Counted from the first letter of the stretch, positions 11,511-24,740 are shown. The stretch is DNA of 64,000 nucleotides from Isoetes taiwanensis (GCA_021234155.1 JAJEKV010000004.1:15867059-15931058); one strand, 5' to 3'. Notes: generated by a model not told the origin, from the sequence alone. A program made the numbers and translations.

Positions 11511-14265
11511 CGGATCGCTAAAAACCTACTTTACCCTCAAATGCTCTCTACCGCCATTGTTGATGTGCGGCCGGTGTGGAATTGGTTAATCGCACCGCCA
11601 ATCAATTCGCTCAATTCTTACTCCGCTCTCTTAGTGTGGTGTGATCTTAAGGTTCGCTCAATTTTACTCCGCTTCTCTTTAGTGTGGTGTGATCTTAAGG
11701 TTTGTTTGTGGATGGCATCGCCCCCACGCTCGGGCGGCCATTAGTTAAAACAAAGTCAACAGAGAAGACACTTGCAAAGAAGATTATTTTTCTTAATTAA
11801 CAAGCTTTCGTAAGAAGCCCTTTGCTTGGTGTGCGAGCTTCTTTTAGGTTGAATCAATTAGAATGATGTTTCCTTTGAAGTAATCCGTTGTTGTGCTTTA
11901 TCAGCCTAAGATGTCTCATCACAAAGAAAGTGGAGATGAATATAAGCACCGGGGAGCACAATTCAACAATAATTTTCCTCGCTAGGTATGAGCTTATGGA
12001 GCTCAGATATGTTTCTTCATCTTTCATCTTTCCAAAACTTACGGACTTGTTGCTGCCCTCTCCATGCTCTTCCTATGGCGGTTAAGGCCTCGACTAATCA
12101 AGCCCATTTTCTACTACACAGAGGTTGGTTGCAAAACCGAAGCTCAAGATTTCTTCAGATCCGGAAACCGCAGATTCTCGGCTCTAGATCTATGTTGTAA
12201 TGGGGCAAATCTTCAACTATCCGCCCCAAATATCTGCATTTTGATTTTATTTGGTCGAATTTGTCAGATTTTGATTGATCATTCTATTTTACGGCAAGGA
12301 AATTTTATCCAAAGATCTAAAAGATAAGCTAAGCATAGCTTGGGAAATGCCAATGTGTTTGGATAATGAGCGTGGCAACAAGCGTGGTGCTAAATTTCTA
12401 CAATACTTTAGGTTCGAGATGTAGATGGAGTAAGGGATCTTCCGCCCAAGATTTGAAATGGTCCTTTGAGGCAATATTTGATGCGATGCTAACAGTGTTT
12501 AAATCGACTTGACTCACTTGCTTTTTTACTCCTAGAAGAATTTTTTTTTCCTCGATGGAAACAAAGGTGTTGGCGTAAGGGAGGGATAGTGATCCAAAAT
12601 GGAACATAAATTTGTCGCATGTGCCTGCTGTAGATCTTCTATCTTCTTCCTCGCAAGGCTTCCTAATGTAAGTGCTAAAACAACTATAAAAGGCATATGT
12701 TTTAGAATAATTCATTAAGAAATGACTCGCTGGCTTTTACTTTTACTCGTTGGTTTCAAAGCCCAAGATTCTCAAACGCTTTGAGCAAAGCTTTGTCAAT
12801 ATTTTTAGAAACTTGAAAGATATGGATGGATTCTAGGCTTACTGATTTTGACCTTTTATACAACATTCAAGAGCCATTCGCTTTCGTAGTTTGAGGAGGA
12901 AACCATTCTTTGGTGCTAAAGCTTTTGCTTCTTCAATATACACTTAGAGCACGCTTTTACGCCAGATTGGGCCTAGGATCGATGGAGGTGGCTTTGAAGA
13001 TGGATTAATGAGGCCAAACACCTAGGTGTAAAAAAGTGCAAAAGGCATGTCTTCCGGGTAAGGTTATGACCGTGTTATGCGATCTACACAAAGGTATGAA
13101 ATGCTTTACAATAAGTTTTTGTTCTTTTGTTGAGTCTTTCCGCTTATTCACTTCAAGTTTAAAGGCCTAGAAACAAAGGTGTCTTTGTCTATTCTAAAGG
13201 AAAGGTTTTCCTATAAGGCTGCAAGGCAATGGATTTTGCCGCTATATGCAAACCAAATTAACATAGGTCATGGTTTTTTCCAATGGTCTTTGTCACGCCA
13301 ATAGTGTCTTCAAACATTCACCTAATGCATTGATGGATGGATTTTGTAGGCAATGATCGCTTAATACAAAGAAATACAAAGAAGAGCTCCACCAGATATC
13401 TAAATATGCTTATTCAAATCGGATGAAGCAAATTAAACCATCAGATTCATTTCTTGAGAAGTCCTGTACATGTTTGCGATTTTTTTCCCCCTTTTTTTTC
13501 TTTCCTTTTTGTTAGAGAAATGCTTTGTGTTTGTTGGACCTTAGAGAGATTTAGCTAGAAGGTTATTTACCTATGCTATGAAGAAACGAGGAACTAAAGC
13601 AGAAAACAAGTTGTCTCCAGTGAGTAAGAACTGCAAATGTTATTTAGCACACTGCATGTCATAAGGGGCAGAAACAAGCAACAAGGTTGTGGAATTGGCA
13701 TTTGAGAGGGAAAACTTAACATCAACAATCTATTAGTTGAAAATTTCCAGAGTGAGGTGCAATTCTGACTATACAGGGCATTATTTTAACTTCTATGAAA
13801 TCTGTTTTGGGTTAATTTTGAGCATTGTGTTTGGGCAATTGGTGGCAGGGGGTTCAATTCCCCTCGGTAGGCAAATGCTTTATCTAAACCGTATTTCCAA
13901 AGGCACATTGATGACCCATTCTAAGGTGGTCTTAAATTATACAACCCTTATCCCGAGGAATTTTGCTTTTTATATAATAATATGATTCTCAAAAGAACTT
14001 GGCCAGCTCCTCTTTAGTTCTATAAGTTCAAATAATTTTTTTATGAATCACCTATATTTTTGGTTAAGACCTAGCTCATATAAAGGATTCTTTTCAAAGT
14101 ATTGCAACATATCCGCCAGATCAGCTTATAGGCTGGTGCATGACCGCATCCATCGAAAAGACTTGATTCATGGAAGCTCCTTCACTCTTTGATGATTCAA
14201 AACCGCCGCGATTCTCGCCCCCTTCTTAGCCAACCATCTCATTCGTCTTTTAATGGATTGAAGCG
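11511..14265. other. No gene recognised (2.75 kb)
   Basis: Frames up to about 105 codons exist on both strands (for example 12398-12715 minus) but show no motif, no plausible splice-linked partners and ordinary AT-rich composition. A tRNA T-arm-like GGTTCAATTCC near 13852 has no matching acceptor or anticodon arm. Confidence 0.5.
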
Positions 14266-14269
14266 AATA

Positions 14270-16250
14270 ATGCATTAAACATGCTTTCAAATCCATATCG
14301 TTATTCATGGAATGCAATTATTTATGCTCATGCCAAGCCCAAAGATGGTGAGAGTTGTTTTTACAGTTGTATCATGAAATGCAAATTGCAGGCATTTCCA
14401 CAGACAAATTCATGTTTTTGGCTCTCTTGAGAGCTTGCAACAGCTTGCCTAGCATGTCGTTCATGGGCAAATATTTGGCACTTATCTCCAATCTGACCTT
14501 GTTGTGGAGAATTCTTTGATTAATATGTATGCCAATGTGGGAACTCAGAAGAAGTAGAGAGGGCGGTCAACATTTCTAAAAGCCCCAATGTGATATCATG
14601 GAATGCAATAATTGCAAGCATGATCAAGACCACCTTGCACTAAGTTGTTTTACACATCATGGAATGCAATAATTGATAATTGCAGGATTTTCTCGGCATG
14701 ATCAAGGCCACCTTGCACTAAGTTGTTTTACATATGCAGCTTATTAATGGATCCATGAGCAGTCTGAATGGAGATGACATTTCCTATACCCCTGAGGTTT
14801 AATACACTTATTGATGTATATGCCGAATGGGGTAGCTTAAAGAAGACAATCGGGGTCTTTAAAAAATTTGCAAAATAAAAAAGGATGTAGTGTCTTGGGG
14901 AATAATGGTATCGTGGATACGTTGAAAATGCCGAGGATAAATTGGCAAATCGGAATGTCTTGAGGGGATGCATAAAGAAGGAAAGAGCCCAATAATGTTA
15001 CATTCATTATGACCTTGAAAGCATGTAACATACTGTGGATTACTGTATGGGCAAGTGCATTTATGAACAGGTTAGTGTAGGCACCAGTCCGACTTAGCAA
15101 CTGGAAGAACACTTGTTGACATGTATACTAATTGTGGGCACTTGCAGAAGGCATATGGAGTCTTTTGCAGATTAAAAAATTGTAATGTTGTGTCATGGAA
15201 CGCAATGATTGCAGACTATATTCAACATGAACAAGACCATTTTGCTTAGAGTGCGTAAAAAAGATGCAATATGATGGTATAAAGCCTGACAAAGTAACAC
15301 ACCTAGGTGTCCTGAAAGCATGTGGGAGCATTGGTAGCATAGAGAAGTGCTACTGCTTTCATGAAGGTATTATTGAGATTGGGCTATAATATGATAATGC
15401 TGTGGGGAGTACAATGTCAAATGTAAGAACTTGGACGTGGCATACAAAGCTTTTCAAACATTGCCAAATAGAAACCTTATGACTTGGAATGCAATAATTG
15501 CTGGATATGCTCAAAATGACGAAGGCCTTCTTGCTTTGGATTGCTTTGAAAGAATGCAAAGGGAAGGCCTGCATCCAAATGAATACACGTTCTCAAGCAA
15601 TTTAAAAGCACGCAAAGAATGTAGCAAAGAATAGACCTAGGCGGGGGCATCCACAAAACCATCATTAGAAGTGGACTTTGGTCCGATGCTCTCAGAGAAG
15701 ACACCGCTATTGATATGTATGCCAATTTCGAGTTCGGGCTTTGATAGAATGCATAACAAAAATCTAGTGTCATGAAATTCAATGGTTCTTTGGATATGGT
15801 CGCAAGATAAGGAAGCCGGAATGGCGAAGATGTGGCTTTGAAGACATGTATCTATGTGGTCTTATTTCAAATGGGACAAAGATATATGGTGGTATACTTA
15901 TCGCATTGTGTCAAGTGGGTTTTGTCAATGAAGCCCTTTGGTACTTTCAGACTATGAAAAAGTACGGTTGATCAACTCCTGATATGCGTCATATTACCTG
16001 AATGGTGGACGCTTTGGGTCATGCATGACTTTTTGATAAAGCCAAAGACTTAATCAGGAAGGGTGCCCAACCAGATACTTACTTGTGGATGACATTGCTT
16101 TGTGCTTGCATTGCATTATAAAGGTGGACCTCGGAAAGCTCCTTCCTATGTAGATCCTTCTCATGCTCCCAAGATATGTGCTTATGTCAAATATTTATGC
16201 TGGCATTCATCTAGGTAGATGTGTAGGAAAGTGCCAAACAACCTAAACAA
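14270..16250 (+). pseudogene. PLS-class pentatricopeptide repeat (PPR) gene, decayed
   Basis: Repeated PPR signatures occur in shifting frames: YSWNAIIYAHAK (14310), NVISWNAIIA (14588), VDMYTNCGHLQKAYGVF (15115), NVVSWNAMIADY (15185), DGIKPDK-like (15275), RNLMTWNAIIAGYAQN (15470-15520) with MQREGLHPNEYTFSS, and an E-type ending GAQPDTYLWMTLLCAC (16060-16112) followed by a YVLMSNIYA-like block (16180-16200). PPR proteins bind organellar RNA one base per repeat, and PLS proteins with E domains guide C-to-U editing in chloroplasts and mitochondria. The spacing is that of an intronless gene, but many stops and frameshifts and a duplication at 14596-14735 disable it. No DYW domain is visible after the E-like part. 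The 35-residue repeat rhythm and the WNAMI signature make the family call firm; the target is unknown. Confidence 0.88.
14596..14735. repeat. Internal tandem duplication in the PPR pseudogene
   Basis: A segment containing ATGGAATGCAATAATTG and CACCTTGCACTAAGTTG occurs twice in tandem (about 14597-14657 and 14658-14734), the second copy with a short insertion. It breaks the PPR repeat rhythm, so it arose after, or contributed to, loss of function. Confidence 0.75.
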
Positions 16251-16484
16251 TATATATGGTTGTCAGTTCCATATTATAAATATACTGAACAATCCAAGGT
16301 CTCAATGAGCCAAATATGCTTGCAAAGATAGAATTCCCAATTTTAATATAAATGATACAGAACTATATCCAGTATAGCAATTAAAGTGATGCAAATGGGT
16401 ACCTCATCTTCACAAAATGACAATGTTCTAATATAGCAATTTTGATTGATTATAAAAACATAACTTTCAAGTATGATTTAAGCC

Positions 16485-16760
16485 ACCTCAACCTCCGGCC
16501 ACGGAGGGCAACCCTCCGTGCGCAGCACCTTGTTTTCTATATGTATTATGTTTTTTCTTTACATGTTGGCTTTAAAAGTTATCATTGTTTTCTTAAAAAA
16601 CAATACGTAGTTTTAAAGAAACCCACATATAGGGAACATTATTTTCCTTGATTTGATATGTAGCTATTAAGAAGTAGACACGTTGTTTCTTAATCTAGCT
16701 GTTGTCTCAATGAAATAAAATACATGTGGTTTTTATTTAAATTTAGAGAAACACCTGTTT
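16485..16760. repeat. Dispersed repeat related to 11.3 kb, with 9-bp hairpin
   Basis: Begins with a perfect hairpin CACGGAGGG-CAA-CCCTCCGTG at about 16499-16519 and continues with the AT-rich blocks shared with 11280-11415. The GC-rich hairpin beside an AT-rich body suggests the end of a fold-back element. Confidence 0.5.
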
Positions 16761-17315
16761 GGTCTGCTCTGGAATCTGTCTAACCAATCAAATATTGACA
16801 CGTGGCACTCAATTTTTCAAAAAAAAAAAAAACAATTATTTATTAGCTATTGATAATTTCAATCTACTAAAAGGAAAAAGACATGATGGAGCAAGCATCA
16901 TTTGAATGCAAATAAAATGAATACAGCATTGTGAATTTCCACTAAACTCAAGTTTGCCTTTAAGTTTTGATCTTAATTGATTCCATATTTAAACTCAAGC
17001 TTGCCTTGAAACACAGATTACATTTTCACAAATTTATATATTGTATAAACTCAATTTTGCTTTATTCAAATTCTTGCCATGGAGCTGATTTGATACATAG
17101 TAAATGATATGCATATTCTTCTTTACATGGCATTTGCCGCCTTTGCAAACCTCGTCTGCTTTCCTTTCATTATGCCAAAATATTCTGAAGAAAAGAAAGA
17201 TCCTTTAACAACCTTTGACAAGTTCGCATGTTTCTTTACAAATGGAGGGCTGCCAAATGCATTTTCTCAGTTTTTACGATATTCACCCCCTTATTCCTTA
17301 ATCTACACCGTGACG
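16761..17315. other. AT-rich stretch, nothing recognised
   Basis: No coding motif. One frame at 17109-17318 has no recognisable feature. Confidence 0.5.
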
Positions 17316-17319
17316 TAAA

Positions 17320-17700
17320 GTTCCTCGCTTGTGGGGTATGCAAGTACAAAATTTGCTATCTTGTATAACAAGATTTGCAAAATACTATAAGATTTCAAGC
17401 CGAATACTATATGGTGTTGATTTATTATGTAAAAAAAATACAATTATGAGGGCTCTCGCTGCCCTAATCACCCCTCGTGAATATGCACCCAAACCAAAGG
17501 GGGTTTAAGGGGGATTTTAATTTAAATGTGTTGGACCCAATGGTTGTGTTAATTAATGTCAATGGTAGTTATGTGTTGGTTGTTAATGTCAATGGTTGTT
17601 ATGTGTTGGGGATTTAATTTTTATATATTGGATGTTAATAGTTTGTGTTGCAAAAAAATTTTGGTTCCTTCGGGGCCTTAGGGACGCCACCCTCCCGGTG
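17320..17700 (+). mobile_element. MITE-like repeat, left-truncated copy
   Basis: The sequence from TCCTCGCTTGTGGGGTATG to GGGGTTTAAGGGGG matches the interior and right terminus of the complete copy at 37474-37800, and similarity continues through AATGGTTGTGTTAAT to CTTCGGGGCCTTA (17671-17684 versus 37869-37883). The left terminal inverted repeat is absent. No coding capacity. Confidence 0.75.
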
Positions 17701-18310
17701 TGACAAAAATTTTAGAATTCAAACCGAGAAAAAAACTAGAATTCATTTGAGGCTTTTAGAGTAGCTTTTGAATTTCATCACAATAAAACAAATAGAACAT
17801 AAGTAAAAGTTACCATAAAGATAGAGCAGATTGATCCCATTATTCTCGAAAGTCATAAAGTTTGCAACACCCATATACAAACATTTTTCAACCTGAATTT
17901 AAAAGCGTTCTTTGTCCTCCAAGGATTCTTGTGGTGAGAAACTAAAGTGGAAAACGTTTACGCTTGTTAGCACAAGGATCTAGAAGCCTTGGAATTTGCT
18001 TAATAACCGCCTCAAAATCTAAAAAATGCATGGTAATTTTTGCAAGCTTCATTCGAGATGAGCCATAAAACAATATCCAATAGCGCAATCTCAGATTAAT
18101 CACCGGTAGGATGTGAAAGCCTACCAAACCTGGCTGAAAAATTGCTGTTTTAGCATACATAGCTTAACCAAAACATATCCATATCATACACTATCAAAAA
18201 GATCTCTGAGAGTGCTTTCCAACGCAATAAAAATCATCTCAAACAGAGCTCTGATCAAAAGTTATGATAAGAAATGTGTTGCCGCCATGAACCGCGACTA
18301 CATGCGCCCT
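17701..18310. other. No gene recognised
   Basis: Short frames only; no motif, no repeats of note. Confidence 0.45.
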
Positions 18311-18317
18311 TCAAGAC

Positions 18318-18577
18318 CTTCATGTGCCCATTATGCACCACACACACAAAAAAAGAGGGCTTTTGTTGTGAGCCATTGGTTGTTGACCATTATGCACCAC
18401 ACGCACAAAAAAGGGCTTTGTTGTGAGCCATTGGTTTTCAAGCCCTTCATGTGCCCATTATGCACCACACACACTCAAAAAGAGGGCTTTGTTGTGAGCC
18501 ATTGGTTGTTGACCATTATGCACCACACGCACAAAAAAAAGGGCTTTGTTGTGAGCCATTGGTTGTTGACCATTGAA
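18318..18577. repeat. Tandem repeat, ~60-bp unit in a ~127-bp higher-order pair
   Basis: CATTATGCACCACAC followed by a CACAAAAAAGAGGGCTT-like segment and TTGTGAGCCATTGGTT recurs at about 18329, 18388, 18456 and 18514 (spacings 59, 68, 58). The first and third units share the longer version with TTCATGTGCC, so the structure is two copies of a two-unit block. Confidence 0.9.
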
Positions 18578-18589
18578 AAAAAAAGCTAA

Positions 18590-19680
18590 AATCAATGGCT
18601 CGAGAAATGGTGCACTCTAGATAACTTGACAAGATATCCATTTGAATACATCACGAAATCATAGGAAAACCTTAGTGAAAAGCGTGCACAAAACACAAAG
18701 AAAAACCCCTGTTATTATGCTACATATTAAAACACCGCGGATACCCCCTTCATAGAAAAAAGCCGATTACCAATGCTCTTCCCCGCAAAACAAACACAAT
18801 AAAATATTGAGTGCTCAATTGAGCTTATTTTGAAGTAGATGTAACAATCGTATGCTCATTGCCAAATTTTGGACGGAACATTTTATTCAAAAATTGGTTT
18901 AAAAAGACAACAATGTTCAAAAATTGGTTTAGAAAGACAACAATGTTGGTCCTTTTCCGTTTTCAAAGGCATATAAAAAACAATTAGCTTGCGGATTCTT
19001 ACTACGTTCTAGTTTCATATTCATAGAAATGCACTGCCTATGTAGTTTCTAGAAATACATCATGGGCATATGCAATCGGGGAGGAAATAGAGAGTAGAAT
19101 AAGATTTACCCATCCACGAGCCCCCTCCGTGACAAGAGCTGCCAAGCCTTCTTCGATCCTCATTCCAAATCTACTCTATTGGATTAAGTCATCTTTAAGG
19201 ATGCGCAACTAAGCTCCGTGATGGGCGGACTAGGTCATCCTCAGGATTGAAAGAACAGATTAGATTTTTACAAGATCAAGAGAGCGGACTGAATATGCTT
19301 TTGCTGGAGTTACCTTAGAGTCCAAGCCACATCTTCTGCAGTCCTCTACGCCATAGCGGACCTCCAAACTCGGAACAATTAATTTCTTTGAGCACAAGCA
19401 TATCTGAATCTAGGCTGTCCAGATTGTCTTGTCCTGGATTTATTGCAGCTCATGTCCATTTGACTACCCCTTCATCGATCCGTATACGGAAGCCATTTCG
19501 GGCTCCCCATCGATGGATCTATGTAATGACCTTGATGTTCTTGATATTTTCCTCGGCCTTTTTACGCCATTTTATACCGTTGATGCGTGACATTTCACCT
19601 ACATCAAGAAGCTTTGCCATCGCCAAGCAAAGGAGCTGAGCCCGGATTCATAGCGCCAAGGGGCATGCCATAATCACCAC
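18590..19680. other. No gene; part shared with 50.3 kb
   Basis: The segment 18610-18735 (GTGCACTCTAGATA, GAAATCATA, AAAAGCGT, AAAAACCCCT, ATGCTA) is repeated in order at 50357-50462, so it is a dispersed repeat. The remainder shows only short frames without motifs. Confidence 0.5.
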
Positions 19681-19686
19681 TTGGGG

Positions 19687-22600
19687 TGCCTAGGTGGCAT
19701 GCTTGAGCCTAGGTGGCATGCCCGAGCCACCTTGGCATGTTTAAGCCCGGGTGGCATGTTGGAGCCTGGTATGCTTGAGCCACCTTGGCATGTTGGAGCC
19801 CGTGGCATATTTGAGCCACCTTGGCAAGTTGGAGCATAGGTGGCATGTTAGAGCCCAGGTGGCATGTTTGAGCCACCTTGGCATGCAAAGCTGGAGCCCA
19901 CGCGGGCATTATGGAGTCCGCGGCACATGTTTTGAGCCCCTAGGTGGCATGTTGGAGCCTAGGTGGCATGTGGGAGCCACCTTGGCATGTTTGACCCTAG
20001 GTGGCATGTTTGAGCCACCTTGGCATGTTGGAGCCCACGTGGCATTATGGAGTCCACGTGGCATGTTTGAGCCTGGTGGCATGTTGGAGCCTAGGTGGCA
20101 TGTGGGAGCCACCTTGGCATGTTTGACCCTAGGTGGCATGTTTGAGCCACCTTGGCATGTTGGAGCCCACATGGCATGTTGGAACCTATGTGGCATGTTG
20201 GAGCCCACGGCATGTTTGGGCCACCTTGGCATGTTTGAGCGCGTTGGAGCCTAGGTGGCATGTTTGAGCCACCTTGGCATGTTAGAGCCACCTTGGCATG
20301 TTGGAGCCTAGGTGGCATGTTGGAGACCACGTGGCATGTTTGAGCCCACCTTGGCATGTTTGAGCCTGGGTGGCATGTTGGAGCCTAGGTGGCATGTTGG
20401 AGCCACCTTGGCATGTTTGAGCCTAGGCATGTTTGAGCCACCTAGGAATCTTGAGCCTAGGTGGCATGTTGGAGCCCACGGCATATTTGAGCCACCTTGG
20501 CAAGTTGGAGCATAGGTGGCATGTTGGAGCCAGCGTGGCATGTTTGAGCATGTTGGAGCCTAGGTGGCATGTTTGAGCCATTTTATCATGTTGGAGCCTA
20601 GGTGGCATGTTTGAGCCCTAGGTGGCACGCGTTGGAGCCACCTTGGCATGTTGAGCCTAGGTGGCATGTTTGAGCCACCATGGCATGTTAAGACCCACAT
20701 GGCATGTTGGAGCCTATGTGGCATGTTAGACCCACGTGGCATGTTTGAGCCACCTTGGCATGTTTGAGCACGTTGGAGCCTAGGGTGGCATGTTTGAGCC
20801 ACCTTGGCATATTGGAGCCTAGGTGGCATGTTGGAGACCATTGGCATGTTTGAGCCACCTTGGCATGTTAGAGCCTAGGTGGCATGTTGGAACTGCGTGG
20901 CATGCTTGAGCCACCTTGCCATGTTGGGAGCATAGGTGGCATGTTGGGCTCGCGTGGCATGTTTGAAACGTTGGAATCCCTAGGTGGCATGTTTGAGCCA
21001 TTTTGTAATGTTGGAGCCTATTTGGGCCCACGGGCATGTTGGAGCCCACGGGCGTATGTTTGAGCCACCTTGGCATGTTGAAGCCCATGTGGCATGTTTG
21101 AGCCACCTTGTCATGTTGGAGCCTAGGTGGCATGTTTGAGCCACCTTGGCATGTTGGAGCCCGCGTGGCATGTTTGAGCCACCTTGGCATGTTTGAGCCT
21201 AGGTGGCATGTTGGAGCCACCCGCGGTGGCATGTTGGAGCCTAGGTGGCATGTTTGAGCCAACATGGCATATTTAAGCCTAGGTGGCATGTTGTGAGCCA
21301 CCTTGGCATGTTTGGAGCCTAGGTGGCATGGTGGAGCCCACACGTGGCATGTTTGAGCCACCTTGGCATGTTGGAGCCTAGGTGGCATGTTTGAGCCTAG
21401 GTGGCATGTTGGAGCCTAGTTGGCATGTTTGAGCCACCTTGGCATGTTCGAGCCTAGGTGGCATGTGGAGCCCTAAGTGAGCCTACATGGCATGTTTTAG
21501 CCTATGTGGCATGTTTGAGCCACCTAGGAATGTTGGAACTGGGTGGCATGTTGGAGCCCACGTGGCATATTTGAGCCACCTTGGCAAGTTGGAGCATAGG
21601 TGGCATGTTGGAGCGTGGCATGTTTGAGCCACGTTGGAGCCTAGGTGGCATGTTTGAGCCATTTTGTCATGTTGGAGCCTAGGTGGCATGTTGGAGCCAC
21701 CTTGGCATGTTGGAGACCACGTGGCATGTTTGAGCCCACCTTGGCATGTTTGAGCCTAGGGTGGCATGTTGGAGCCTAGGTGGCATGTTGGAGCCACCTT
21801 GGCATGTTTGAGCCTAGCGGCAGTGTTTGAGCCACCTAGGAATGTTGGAGCCTAGGTGGCGTAGCCGAGCCCACGCAGCATATTTGAGCCACCTTGGCAA
21901 GTTGGACATAGGTGGCATGTTGAAGCCCCCGTGGCATGTTTGAGCATGTTGGAGCCTAGGTGGCATGTTTGAGCCATTTTATCATGTTGGAGCCTAGGTG
22001 GCATGTTTGAGCCACCTTGGCATGTTTGAGCCTAGGTGGCACGTTGGAGCCACCTTGGCATGTTTGAGCCTAGGTGGCATGTTTGAGCCACCTTGGCATG
22101 TTGGGAGCCCACATGGCTATGTGGCGTGTTGGAGCCCGTCTCATGTTTGAGCCACCTTGGCATGTTTGTGCACGCTTGGAGCCTAGGGTGGTGATGTTTG
22201 AGCCACCTTGTCATGTTGGAGCCTAGGTGGCATGTTGGAGACCACGTGGCATGTTTGAGCCACCTTGGCATGTTAGAGCCTAGGTGGCATGTTGGAGCCC
22301 GCGTGGCATGTTGGAGCATAGGTGGCATGTTGGAGCCCTCGTGGCATGTTTGAGCACGCTTGGAGCCCTAGGTGGCATGTTTGAGCCATTTTGTCATGTT
22401 GGAGCCTAGGTGGAGCCCATCGCAGATGTTTGAGCCACCTTGGCATGTTGGAGCCTGGGTGGCATATTGAAGACCATGTGGCATGTTTGAGCCACCTTGT
22501 CATGTTGGAGCCTAGGGTGGCATGTTTGAGCCACCTTGGCATGTTGGAGCCCATCGCAGCATGTTTGAGCCACCTTGGCATGTTTGAGCCTAGGTGGCAT

Positions 22601-23697
22601 GTTAGAGCCACGGTGGCATGTTGGAGCCTAGGTGGCATGTTTGAGCCAACTTGGCATATTTAAGCCTAGGTGACATGTTGTGAGCCACCTTGGCATGTTG
22701 GAGCCTAGGTGGCATGGTGGAGCCCACGTGGCATGTTTGAGCCACCTTGGCATGTTGGAGCCTAGGTGGCATGTTGGAGCCCAGGGTGGCATGTTTGAGC
22801 CCACCTTGGCATGTTTGAGCCACCGGCATGTTTGAGCCCAGGGTGGCATGTTGGAGCCTAGATGGCATGTTTGAGCCACCTTGACATGTTAGAGCCTAGG
22901 TGGCATGTTGGAGCCACCTTGGCATGTTGGAGCCTAAGTGAGCCCCCGCATGACATGTTTTAGCATATGTGGCATGTTTGAGCCACCTAGGAATGTTGGA
23001 GCCCTAGGTGGCATGTTGGAGCCTGCGTGGCATGTTGAGCCACCTTGGCAAGTTGGAGCATAGGTGGCATGTTGGAGCCCCAAGGGCATGTTTGAGCACG
23101 CCGTTTGAGCCCAGGTGGCATGTTTGAGCCATTTTGTCATGTTGGAGCCTAGGTGGCATGTTGGAGCCACCTTGGCATGTTTGAGCCTAGGTGGCATGTA
23201 AGAGCCACCTTGGCATGTTGGAGCCCACGTGGCATGTTGGAGCCACCTTGGCATGTTGGAGCCTAGGTGGCATGTTGAAGCCCATGTGGCATGTTTGAGC
23301 CACCTTGTCATGTTGGAGCCTAGGTGGCATGTTTGAGCCACCTTGGCATGTTGGAGCGTAGGTGGCATGTTGGAGCCCACGTGGCATGTTTGAGCCTAGG
23401 TGGCATGTTAGCGCCACGGTGGCATGCTGGAGCCTAGGTGGCATGTTTGAGCCAACTTGGCATATTTAAGCCTAGGTGACATGTTGTGAGCCACCTTGGC
23501 ATGTTGGAGCCTAGGTGGCATGGTGGAGCCCACGTGGCATGTTTGCGCCACGTTGGCATATTGGAGCCTACATGGCATGTTAGAGCTCGCGTGGCATGTT
23601 GGAGCCACCTTTGTGGCATGTTTGAGCCACCTTGTGTATTTTTGAGCCACCTTGGTGGCATGTTTGAGCCACCTTGGCATGTTTGAGCTGATTGGGA
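19687..23697. repeat. 4-kb minisatellite, 19-bp unit / 38-bp dimer
   Basis: The basic unit is 19 bp, alternating mainly between GGCATGTTGGAGCCTAGGT and GGCATGTTTGAGCCACCTT, with variants ending CCCACGT, CATAGGT or TTTTGTC. About 210 units fit. Adjacent unlike units are inversely complementary (GCCTAGGTGGC against GCCACCTTGGC with an 8-nt ATGTTTGA spacer), so each dimer can form a hairpin. Larger blocks are also duplicated, for example 22640-22735 and 23440-23535. Because 19 is not a multiple of 3, all frames read a 19-residue repeating peptide; long open frames here are by-products, not genes. Confidence 0.97.
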
Positions 23698-23747
23698 CCT
23701 GAGATCATGTGCATATGCTCAAAAAATGGATTTGAGGCATAAAAAAG

Positions 23748-23877
<130 letters not shown>

Positions 23878-23900
23878 GCTCTCTCTCCTGCGACGCACCG

Positions 23901-23938
23901 CACGCACGCACGCACACACACACACACACACACACACA
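23901..23938. repeat. (CA)n microsatellite with CACG lead-in
   Basis: CACGCACGCACG followed by about 13 CA repeats, separated from the CT tract by about 25 bp; a compound microsatellite. Confidence 0.97.
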
Positions 23939-24173
23939 GCAGGATCTGATAGACTTGTTGGTTCCCATGGATGTTAAAGTTAAATTCAGTTCAATTCAAT
24001 TTTGGGATCTTCATAATGCCTTTGCATTCTAGTTTTTCTATAAGCATGAGGGGTAAAGGGACAATAGATGAGATATTGCATTTTTTGCACCGGTCCCGCA
24101 CCCCTCAAGGAATACAAATCAAATTCTTGATGGTTTTGTTATGCAAAAATAGGTGTTAAGTAATTGAAGTAGT

Positions 24174-24740
24174 TGAAGTAACTTGTCTTACATGGAATAC
24201 TAGTATAAGGACATGTGATCGCGGCACGTGCATCACATGTAGCAAATCAAGTACTGGCCCTACCACTATAAAGACCCGTGATATGGAAGGATAGGACATG
24301 TAGAGAATCAAGTATTCTTTCCTACTTCTATAAAGACATGTGACAATAGAAGTATTACACATGTCGTAATTCATGTATTCTTTCCTACAATGCCTTAGCA
24401 AATAAAGTACTGGTCCTACTACTATAAAGACATGTGACATGGAAGCATATGACATGTAGAGAATCAAGTATTCTTTCCTACTTCTATAAAGACATGTGAC
24501 AATAGAAGTATTACACATGTCGAAATTCATGTATTCTTTCCTACAATGCATTAGAAAATAAAAGTACTCTGTCCTACTACTATAAAGACATGTGAATGGA
24601 AGTATAGGACATGTAGAGAATCAAATATTCTTTCCTACATCTATAAAGACATGTGACAATAGAATTATTAGACATGTAGAAATTCAAGTATTCTTTCCTA
24701 CAGTGGATTGTATTATAAAATGACATGTCACAATAGAAGA
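24174..24740. repeat. Tandem repeat, ~156-bp period, ~3.5 copies
   Basis: CTATAAAGACATGTGAC recurs at about 24267, 24331, 24423, 24485, 24581 and 24641; alternate copies are 154-158 bp apart, so the true unit is ~156 bp made of two related halves. Each half contains ACATGT palindromes and TATTCTTTCCTAC. It abuts the truncated LTR to the right. Confidence 0.92.

Noticed and set aside
13820-13890. tRNA gene
   Set aside because: GGTTCAATTCC in a GGGGG/CCCC stem looks like a T-arm, but no matching acceptor stem, D-arm or anticodon arm can be placed around it.
19709-23680. Long open frames (up to 189 codons) with Cys/His/Trp-rich repeats across the minisatellite
   Set aside because: The 19-bp unit lacks stops in several frames, so repetitive peptides appear on both strands in all frames. 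They are by-products of the repeat.
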